Source: Furcasterigmium furcatum (lineage: Eukaryota > Ascomycota > Sordariomycetes > Glomerellales > Plectosphaerellaceae). Taken from it: 64,000 nucleotides of DNA. Positions 55,801 to 64,000 of the stretch are shown piece by piece (position 1 is the stretch's first letter; each line of letters opens with the position of its first letter). Below the pieces are notes generated by a model. The model ran no database searches. It was given only the letters and a program-made list of their open reading frames with translations, and was not told the DNA's origin. Location: assembly GCA_001599815.1 (NCBI GenBank), contig BCIA01000002.1, positions 4,685,626 to 4,749,625 on the forward strand, in the 5' to 3' direction. Position numbers and translations under genes: made by a program.

Positions 55801-58800
55801 ACTGACTGCGGAACCGCCTGCGTTTCATGGCGCAGAACACTGATCCGCTTGGCGGGCTCGATAGATCTTCGGGGCTGACTGACAATGTTGTTGTTCATGT
55901 AGCCATCATGCATCGACGTCACGTTTTCGAAGCCCGCGTTGGCCAGCTCCTCGGTCCATCGATCGATCTCGACATACGGCGCCTCGGTGCGGCCATCTGC
56001 CTTCCCATACCACCAGCCGGCCAGGACACCGAAGACGCCAGCCCACATGGTGCGAGGCGCGAGCTCTTGCAGGAGAAGCCGGCCCTCGGGATGGATCAGC
56101 TTTTGCACGTGAGACAGTGTCCGGTGCAGGTTCTCGGTGGCGTGCAGGACGTTGTATGCGATGATGAGGTCGAAGCTCTCGGCCGCGAAGCCCTGCTCCA
56201 GTGGGTCTTTGGAGATGTCGAGCACGGCAAACTCGATGCCCGTGTAGTCCTTGAAGCGCTCCTTGGCATCGTTGAAGAAGCCCGCGCTGATGTCCGTGTA
56301 AGTGTACGACAGGTAGTTAGTCTCGCCGTGTGCCGACCTCAAGTTCGGCAGAATCGTGGACGTGGCGCCTCCGGTTCCGGCTCCGATCTCGAGGACACGC
56401 AGGTTAGGACGCTTGTGCGCCATGAGGGACAAGAAGCCCGAGAGATCTGCGTACTCCAGCAGGAAATCGTAGACCTTCTGAAGGGCGCCGTCGGCAAGCA
56501 GGATTTCAAGCTCGCTGGTGCTTCCGTCGAATATACCCCGGCAGTTCCTAGCAACCCTGTACAAGGCAGTCGCGGGCCCGTAGGCCGGACTATCGGCCAG
56601 TCGCGCGTAGATGTCCTCGATCATCCGGTACCTCTCCTGGCTATCCAGACCCAACAGGTCGACCGCGTCCGGCACGCCGAACCAGGTGAATCCTTTCTTC
56701 AAGACCTCGTCAATCCGGTCGTCTATCCACTTGCGGAAATGAGTGAGAAACTCGCGCGTGGGCGGTGGCGCGCTCCTCAGGCGGTCTTGGATCTCCGCGT
56801 AACAGAGAAGAGACAGTCTGTCGAGAGGCTGGGGCTCCCGCCCTTCAGACTTGATGCCAGTCTGCCGAATGAACGAAGCGGCGTTGACAAAGTCGATGTC
56901 ATCCTTCCACTCGAGCTCGGCAGCTCCGTGCGGGTTGCCGCTCTCGTCGCTGCCGACGGCTTCGGCAATGTAGCTCAACTGCCAGCCCCTGGATCTGACG
57001 ACAGCTTCACCGCCGCCCTGCCCAGACACGGCCACCACGTCACCGATCATGCAGTTGGGCTTCTTTTGCGTAATCTCGCACTGAAGTCTCAGCTCCTCCG
57101 TCTGTCCCGACGGCGGACGCATGTAAAACTCGTCCACGTACTGGATGATGGCAAGCCTGTTGAAGTTCCGGGTCAGGCCCCGCGAGGACGCGGAGAAGAG
57201 AGCTTGGGGGATGCCGTCCAACGACCCGGGGAAGATGGAGTAGTACCGTTCCTCGCCGGGACGGAGACCTATCTTGACGGAGGCCGCAAGCCGGTCGCTC
57301 AGCGGGTCGGCAGACATGTTGTGCAGCGGCGTGAAGCGAGCGCCATATTCCAGGCCGAGCGAGCGGAACTTGCGGTACCACGCCTTCGAGGAGCACTCTC
57401 TGGCGTATTTCTCGGGCGTCGTCTTCAGCTTAGGGTGCGTCTCGTTGTCTCCGCCGCGAACTCGACCGAGGGCATGTTCGGTCCAGCTGCCGCTGTCGTT
57501 GTCGTAGCTCGAAATGCTGAAATCATACCAGGCACCGTCAGTGGAACCGCCGGACGACTTGACGAGGTTGAGCTGTGTGATGACCTCCTTTTCGTCATCC
57601 CCGTTCAGCACCAGGGCGTTCTTCAGATGGACCTTTTGACAGGTGAAGTCGGCCTTTCCCGTGATCTGTCTCGCGGCCTCGCCCGCCATGAGGAGGTACG
57701 AGACGCCCGGCACGACGATGTCACCCTCGATCTCGTGGTCTTTGATCCACGTCGCGTCCTCGAGACGCATCACGTTTCGCCACGCCGGACTGAACGGCGT
57801 ACTCTCCACGATTCTGGCGCCGAGAAGCTCATGGTGAAGAAACTCGCGAAGCCGGTACTCCCTCGCCAGCCGCGATTCCTTCCAGATAGGCTCTTCGTAG
57901 TGCCACGGGTACAGGGGCAGGTCCGTCAGCAGCTTCCCGCCGCCCACTAGCTGCTCGAAATCCACCGGCTGGCCGAGCAGGTAGAGCTGCCCCACGGCCC
58001 TGAGCACTTCCTCGTGGGAGTTCTTGCCGCGCGTGAGGACGCTGACATAGTCGTCTTTGGAGTTCTCGGCCTTGAGGATCTGCCGGATGGGCCCGGCGAG
58101 GGCAGAGTGCGGACCGACTTCGAGGAAGACCTTGCTCTCTGGAAAGACGTGGACAGCCCCGGCCAGCGCCTGAGAGAACCTGACGGGCGAGACTAGATTT
58201 TCAACCCAGTATGAAGCGCCGAGGTCGCCGCCATGGGCGAGATTCTTGTTCGTGACGCTAGAAATGAAAGGGATCACCGGGCTACGAGACTGAAGGTGAG
58301 GTGCAATAAGCTCGTGGTACGCGCGTGCGTATTCTCGCATGTGATCTGTTCCACGAGGAGCGCCAACGTCAGAAGAAGAACAATCTGGACTGAGGTGGGC
58401 GAGGGATCTTACGGGAATGGTACGCTCTATCAACCTGCAAAGCGCGAGCAAGCATGGCGGGGTCATCTTCCTTGATCTTGGCGATGACCTCTTCCAGAGC
58501 TGGCTTGTCGCCAGTCAGAGTAACACTGTTGGGTGAGTTTTCGCACCCAACAAGGACGCCAGGCTGGAGGTAGGGCTGCACCTGGTCGGCACCGAGACCT
58601 ACGGCCGCCATGCCGCCCTTGGTAGGATCGATGTCCCGCAAGACCTTGCCGCGGTAATAGGCAATGATGATGGCTTCTTTCCGCGTTACCGCGCCGCTGG
58701 CGTAAGCAGCAGCGATTTCTCCAGAGGAGTGACCGACCACGGCCTCGGGCTTGACGCCGTACTCCCGGAGCAGGTCGACCAGTGCCACCTGCACTGCGGT

Positions 58801-60657
58801 GCAACAGGGCTGGGAGACCTCTGCTTCCGACACGCGTGAGGTCTTCTTGGGCGCAAGCAGTTGGCCTTTGAGTTCCCACTCGGGACCGTCGCTCAGCTGC
58901 TTTAGTACCGCGTCCATCTCCTCGATGGTATCGCGGAACGTCTTGACGCCCTTGATCAGCGCCTTGCCCATCGTCGCCCACTGCGCACCCTGTCCGCTGA
59001 ATACGAAAACCAGTCTCCCGGGCTCGTAGTGTCCGTGGCGGGTCGCGTAGAAGGGAGCCCAGTCGTCTATGCCGTTCGCGACGCAGAAAGCGCGGTGGCT
59101 CAGAGTATCTCGTTTGACGGCTAGGGTATAGGCCATGTCTGCCATGCGATCGCCGTGGGCAAGGGAGTATGACTGGTGGTTCTGTACCATTCTCTCCAAC
59201 GAAGCCGGGTGGTTTGCCGAGAAAACGACGAGCCTCGGGATAGGGGTAGAAGAGACGTTCGTCGGCTCTTCGGCAACAGCGGCAGTCCCGTTGGCCGCCA
59301 GGACATGGTCGGCCGATGCGAGCAAGGCAGACGCATTGGAACCGCCGATTCCGTATGAACTAACACCGACTACCTTGTCCTTTCCCTTAGGCCAGGGGGT
59401 GGCTTTCAGGGGCACCTTCAACTGTGCTTCTTCCCACGGGATCTTTGGGTTGGGCTTGGTGAAGTTCAGATTTGGCGGGAGGATGTCATTCTCGAGAGCA
59501 AGCGTCATCTTGACTACACCGGCCAGACCAGCCGCACCCTCTGTGTGGCCAATGTTGGATTTGACTGATCCTATCCATACTCCGCCGTGTTCGCCAAAGA
59601 CGCTGGCTACCGATGCCGCCTCGAGAGGATCGCCGACGGCGGTCCCCGTGCCGTGGCACTCGATCATGGCCGTCTTGGAGAACTCGGCGTTTCCGGCAAG
59701 GACATGCGTCCGCCGGATCAGCTCGGCCTGTTCCGCCGGGTTGGGCGCCGTCATGGTCGACGACTTGCCGTCGGCGCCGATGGCCGTCGAGAGCACCACG
59801 GACCTGATCGTATCTCCGTCGCGCACGGCATCGCTGAGCTTCTTGACATACACGGCCAGGACAGCCTCGCCGCGCGCGAAGCCGTCGGCGTCCGCGCTGA
59901 AGGTCTTGACGAGACCCGACGGCGAGAGCACGCCGTGGCCCCGGAACGCGACCGTGACCGTGGGCGCGTAGATGATGCTCGACCCGAGCACGATAGCGGA
60001 CTCGCACTCGCCCGAGTACAGTGCCTGACAGGCCTCGTGCAGCCCTGTGAGCGAAGAGCTGCAGGCAGTGTGCACCGTCACACTGGGGCCGACGAGGTTG
60101 AACTCGTAGCTGATTCTGTTGGCGAGCACAAAGTCGAAGGTGCTCGTCAGGTCGTAGGGATGCCGCGTCTGCGTGTCCCGGGTGTCCAGTTCCTGCCGGT
60201 CACCGCCAAAATTGCAGGCGTATACGCCGACTTTGCGGCCTTTCAGGTCGTTCGGTTTCTGGCCGGCGCTCTGGAAGGTCTCGTAAACAACCTCGAGGGC
60301 GATGCGCTGCTGGGGGTCCAAGATTTCGACCTCGCGCTTCGTCATAGACCAGAACGACGTGTCAAGATTCCGGATGTCGATGTGATCTAGGAAGTAGCCG
60401 AACCGGCTCGGCACATGACCGTCCTTGTCCGGGTGGTACCAAGCATCGACGTTGTATCGGTCTTTCGGCACTGGACACCTGCCGCTCTTTCCGTTGACCA
60501 GCATGTCCCAGAAGCTGGGAACGTCCGTGACGCCGCCCGGAAGCCGGAGTCCAATGCCGCAGATGGCGATGGGCTCTAGTCCAGGCTGCTTCTCCCCTTT
60601 GCCCTGGGGCTCGCCATTGGTGGTGCTGGTGTCGGGGTGAATGCCGTTGAGGACCAT
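52861..60657 (-). CDS. Highly reducing polyketide synthase (KS-AT-DH-cMT-ER-KR-ACP)
   Basis: Five exons: 60657..58413, 58345..55164, 55106..54816, 54742..54668 and 54591..52861, giving 2,507 residues. The KS (about 28-455) has its active Cys199 in HTACSSS, plus ECHGTGT and SNIGH. The AT has GHSSG near 642. In the DH, H952 is in DHEIEGDIVVPG and D1125 in LDGIPQ. The C-methyltransferase SAM motif LEIGAGTGGAT is near 1400-1410, intact. The ER has VGVNSRDVSIAQ and the nucleotide loop SAAGDVGVAAVQVAR (about 1912-1926). The KR has FVGGLGGLGR near 2115 and Tyr2261. The ACP has Ser2461 in GLDSL. There is no thioesterase, reductase or condensation domain, so release needs another enzyme or hydrolysis. 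All domains look functional, predicting a reduced, C-methylated chain. The last intron starts GCAAGT instead of GT. Confidence 0.95.
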
Positions 60658-61394
60658 TGTGAAAAGACTTGTATGACCACCGGTAAGAAAGTCTATGTCT
60701 GACTTACTGGATGTATCTCGGTGAGGTGACCGTAGGTATATGTCAAAAGCGTCCTCAGACCAGATGCCACGGTCAAGGATATATGTCCCTTCACCCTCGA
60801 GATAGCGTACGTGTAGGTTAGCTGTGGCGATTCGCGATGTCGCCGACGAAGCATCTCCGACAAAACCAATCGGGTTAAAGAGTAATGGTGCAATCTGTTC
60901 TATTTCCCTTTCAAGTCAAGGAACTTCTATTGTCACAATCAAGACGGTTTCCCATTGCCAGCCACAGGGTTGCCATGTCACCCTCTACCTGCAGACTGCT
61001 TACGAGATGCTTTGGCAGGTCTGCTGTGCAAGTCGGACGGTCTCCAACACAGCCAATCAGGATAATGGAGCGTATGATCAACACTGTGAGTGTCTTCTAT
61101 CGGCATGGATTGGTGTGGCGGCCTGCGCCGAGCGGCCCTTGCAGCTCGGCCACACCACCCGGGCGAAAGCTGTGCTGTGTGATACCTGGAGAGACACAAT
61201 GTAGATACAACCTCGAAATGAGCGAATGATTGTTTCACGGATAATAAACCCCGCCTCCCGTGATCAGCAGCAGCCGTGCCAATAACAGAAGACTCGGCGA
61301 ACAGAGATGCTGTCTAGGTACTCCAAGCCCATCCGGAACTTGCTCATCAAGCCCCTTGCAACCTCAATCCGGCTACTCGGCCCCTGTCTTCTGC
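60658..61394. other. PKS upstream region
   Basis: 737 bases between the PKS ATG and the stop of the membrane-protein gene on the same strand. A weak TATA-like CATATACC lies about 80 bp above the PKS ATG. No gene. Confidence 0.5.
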
Positions 61395-61823
61395 CTAATC
61401 ACGGCGCAGCAGTCCATAGATACCAGCAGACACCAGCGAAGCAAAGAGAAACAAGTGACCCCTGAAATTCCCCTTCGGTCCACCCCCAATATCGTATTGG
61501 GAATTGTAGTTGGCGCCCGCAACACGCCTCCTCTGCATTCTGTCCCATGCCCTGAACATGGGGAAGACGTGATAGGTCGAGAGAGACCATGCCAGAACAG
61601 TGCCGATGGAGCCAAAGTCGCCGACACCTTCGAGAAACATGTACATCCCGCAGATGACGTTGAGTGTCAGCAGCGTGCCGGCGTAACTCTGGCACACCAG
61701 CACGGCCTCGCGGCTCGGGTTGGGATCGTGGAGTTGTAAGCCGGGCTGGCGGAAGAAGGAGGCGATCGCCATCAGCTCCAGAACGAAGTGCATGATGATG
61801 GGTACGTTGGCAAAGTGGAACAT
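61395..61823 (-). CDS. Small four-helix membrane protein in the PKS cluster
   Basis: 142 residues, one exon, ATG at 61823. Four hydrophobic segments are evident: about residues 5-23 (ANVPIIMHFVLELMAIASF), 46-65 (SYAGTLLTLNVICGMYMFLE), 72-92 and 122-138 (HLFLFASLVSAGIYGLL). Loops carry basic residues (DRMQRRRVAG) and a Gly-rich GGGPKGNF. I do not recognise a named family. Small membrane proteins of this kind recur in fungal metabolite clusters, some as cyclases or helper proteins, so a pathway role is possible. It is transcribed toward the PKS and away from the monooxygenase gene. Confidence 0.78.
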   Translation of the reverse strand: MFHFANVPIIMHFVLELMAIASFFRQPGLQLHDPNPSREAVLVCQSYAGTLLTLNVICGMYMFLEGVGDFGSIGTVLAWSLSTYHVFPMFRAWDRMQRRRVAGANYNSQYDIGGGPKGNFRGHLFLFASLVSAGIYGLLRRD

Positions 61824-62346
61824 GTTGGCGACTCGGTTGGCTACGAGCTGAAGACTTTCCGAGTGATTTAATAGGCGACTGGGGTGCTGTGGTTGATAGT
61901 AGTGGAAGATGGTGTCGTCAAGACATGCGCCAGCTGGCGGGCTTAGCTACCTAATGCGTCCATTTATGTTCGCAAGACACGGTTTCCGGTATGTCTCGAG
62001 TCCGGAGGAGAATCACCCGGGACGAGTGAAGATCGTTACCCCCTTTCCGTCTCTCATCAAGGGCCCAGACTTACCTGCATGCATCTACACGGCACGGAGA
62101 CATTGTCTGTGCCGCTCACTCACTCGACCCTGGTCCAAGGTGTCTAGGACCACGTACGACGCACCCACGTACACTGCCACACTGATATGCAGTTGTCTGT
62201 CTGTACCGTAGCCCCTGATTTCACGCTAACCCGATAGGTGGCAAGTATTTACACTGGAAATCACTGGCCCAAGATGTCCGACTGGAAGCTCATCTCCATC
62301 TCCGGCATCAACCAACATCTTGGAGAAGCTCTCCGTCAATCAAATC
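61824..62346. other. Divergent promoter of membrane protein and monooxygenase
   Basis: 523 bases between two divergently transcribed cluster genes, so a shared control region is likely. No regulator site is identified with confidence. Confidence 0.5.
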
Positions 62347-63948
62347 ATGCAGAACAATAGCAGCCTGCCTCTCCAAGGCTTCCGGGCCATCATCATCGGT
62401 GCTGGGTTTGCCGGGCTGTCCGCCGCCATCGAGCTGGCGAGACTGGGCGCCGCGGTGCAACTGTTCGAGTCGTCGCCAGACTTGAAAAGGCAAGGTTCGT
62501 GATACCCAGCGCCGGACGCAGTCTTTGGAAAGCGATTCCGTTGTTAACGCTTCTGACGCCACCGCCAGGGGACGTCATTCGCTTTGAGGCCAATGCATCC
62601 AGGGTCATGGAGCCTTGGGGGCAGGTACTCGCGGATGCAGTCAGGGCGGCTGCGCCGTTGGACAAGCTGGAGATCATGAACCAGGATGGAAAGCTTCTGC
62701 TGGAACAGCCGCTGGACACCCTTTTTGACGGATACCCCAACGTGTACGTCAATCGCGGCCATGTCCAGAAGCTGATGCTCGACCACGCCGTCTCTTTGGG
62801 AATCGAAATCAACCTGGGCTCCCCGGTCTCGCAGGTGTTTGAGACCGACACCACAGCGGGAGTTCGCATCGGAGATGTCACCCACGAGGCCGATTGCGTC
62901 CTAGCCGGCGACGGCGTCAAGAGTAAGGCCAGGTCTGCCGTCACGGGCCTGGCTGATCGACCCAAGAAGAGCGGGTTTGCTATCTACAGGGCCTGGTTTC
63001 CTCTGAGCTCGTTGGAAGAAGATCCTGCGTTGGAGGGTCTGATGCGCGAGGAGCGTCATCTGTGTAAGCTGTGGATAGCGCCGGACTCGCACGCCATCCT
63101 GACGACCAACCTCAACATGCGCGCTGCAACATGCTTCCTGACGCACAAGGTAGGTGGGCTGTGCCACAAGCCTCCATCAGAATTCAGAAAGATCTGTGCT
63201 GACGTGTACTTTTTCGTAACCGCAGGACGAGTCAGACGTCCACGAAGACTGGAACCAGCGCGGAGATGTTCGGGATATGCTGGCAGGAGTGCAGGGGTGG
63301 GATCCCCAGCTCTCGCACGTCATCAAAAACATCCCGCCGGACGGCCTCATTGACCACAAGATGCTGTGGCGAGACCCCGTCCGGAGGTGGGTGTCCGAGA
63401 AGGGTCGTATCTGCCTCGTGGGCGATGCAGCTCATCCTCACCTCCCCACGTCCGGCACCGGAGCAGCGCAGGCCTTTGAAGACGCCGCGACCATCGGGGC
63501 GCTGCTGGCCAAGTCCTCGGAGCAGAGCCCTGACGGCAAACCGGACATGGGTCTGGTTTTCCGCGCCTATGAGAAGCTGAGGTACGTTGGCTAGAGCTGG
63601 CAGCCTGCCGAGCCTCAACTGACAAGGAACAGATACGAGCGCACGAGCTTGACGCAGCGCATGGGTTGGGAGACAAGACACGTCTGGCACCAGACAGACT
63701 GGGACGCGGTGGCAATGGACCCGAACTTCCTGAGGATGCCGCAGCCTGCGTGGCTTCTGGGCCACGACGCGAGGAAGTACGCCGTGGACAACTACGACGC
63801 AGTCATCTCCCACGTCCAGCACGGCACGCCCTTTGCCACAAGCAACGTGCCCGAGGGACACGTGCATGAGGACTGGACTGTGGAGATGCTACTCAGCCGC
63901 GAGGGCCAGGTTGCTGATCAGGACTTTTACAAGGTTAGAGACTGGTAG
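62347..63948 (+). CDS. FAD-dependent monooxygenase, salicylate-hydroxylase type
   Basis: Four exons: 62347..62494, 62569..63149, 63226..63581 and 63633..63948 (introns 74, 76 and 51 bp), giving 466 residues. The N-terminal FAD fold is AIIIGAGFAGLSAAIELARL, with the ribose-binding acidic residue in LFESS. The middle motif ADCVLAGDGVKSKAR is the DG motif, and CLVGDAAHPHLPTSGTGAAQ is the GD motif of group A flavoprotein hydroxylases. Such enzymes hydroxylate or epoxidise using NAD(P)H and O2. The N-terminus has no signal peptide. Next to an HR-PKS it probably oxidises the polyketide or a released product. The stop at 63946-63948 is close to the right edge, so further cluster genes may lie outside. 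Confidence 0.92.
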
Positions 63949-64000
63949 GTCGTTTTTGTAGGGCCGTAGGATCGTCCAATGCCAGTCCCATGATAACTGC

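Noticed and set aside
55827..57950. 707-residue plus-strand open frame
   Set aside because: It is the antisense of the PKS methyltransferase/DH region; codon bias of the real gene keeps it open. It has no motif or start context.
1..64000. tRNA genes, CRISPR arrays, bacterial-type operons and intact transposons
   Set aside because: I looked for tRNA A/B boxes, spaced repeats, transposase or reverse-transcriptase motifs and long terminal repeats in the intergenic parts and saw none I could support. CRISPR is not expected in a fungal genome.

Overview
The window looks like nuclear DNA of a filamentous ascomycete (Pezizomycotina, most likely a Sordariomycete). Genes are interrupted by short introns (49-103 bp, GT-AG with CTAAC/CTGAC-like branch sites near the 3' end). 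There are secreted cysteine-rich proteins, a CFEM/Pth11-type receptor, Zn2Cys6 regulators, many MFS transporters and a fungal highly reducing polyketide synthase. I rebuilt 23 gene models by hand from splice signals and reading frame. In every spliced model the exon phases agree and the exon lengths sum to a whole number of codons. Function calls come from motif recognition; no database search was run.

Layout. 1-8.5 kb: gene-poor start with a possible gene relic, a 16-cysteine secreted protein, a CFEM-rhodopsin (Pth11-like) receptor and a secreted bicovalent-type FAD oxidase. 8.6-16 kb: an AAA+ ATPase, a quinone-reductase-like MDR enzyme, a FTA2-like pseudokinase, and long stretches with no gene. 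16-21 kb: two small secreted effector-like proteins (one cysteine-rich, one resembling Hce2/Ecp2) and a sphingolipid delta-8 desaturase. 21-27 kb: a 10-exon drug-type MFS transporter and a secreted sulfatase.

27-41 kb carries a run that could form a uptake-and-catabolism group: a Dal5-type organic-anion permease, a Zn2Cys6 regulator, a YtcJ-like amidohydrolase, a second MFS permease, a second Zn2Cys6 regulator and a GMC alcohol oxidase. 41.5-44.4 kb is a rearranged spot: the C-terminal part of a regulator and the C-terminal half of an ABC-C transporter lie head to head, both lacking their N-terminal halves, and the ABC fragment has an in-frame stop. 45-51 kb holds three secreted proteins: a GPI-type DUF7136-like protein, a protein resembling the unknown proteins that accompany killer-toxin-like GH18 chitinases, and a TAP-like serine hydrolase.

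52-64 kb is a polyketide locus: a lysoplasmalogenase-like membrane protein convergent with a 2,507-residue HR-PKS (KS-AT-DH-cMT-ER-KR-ACP, no release domain), a four-helix membrane protein, and a salicylate-hydroxylase-type FAD monooxygenase. The last three probably act together on a reduced, C-methylated polyketide; the product cannot be told from the sequence. The cluster may continue past the right edge.
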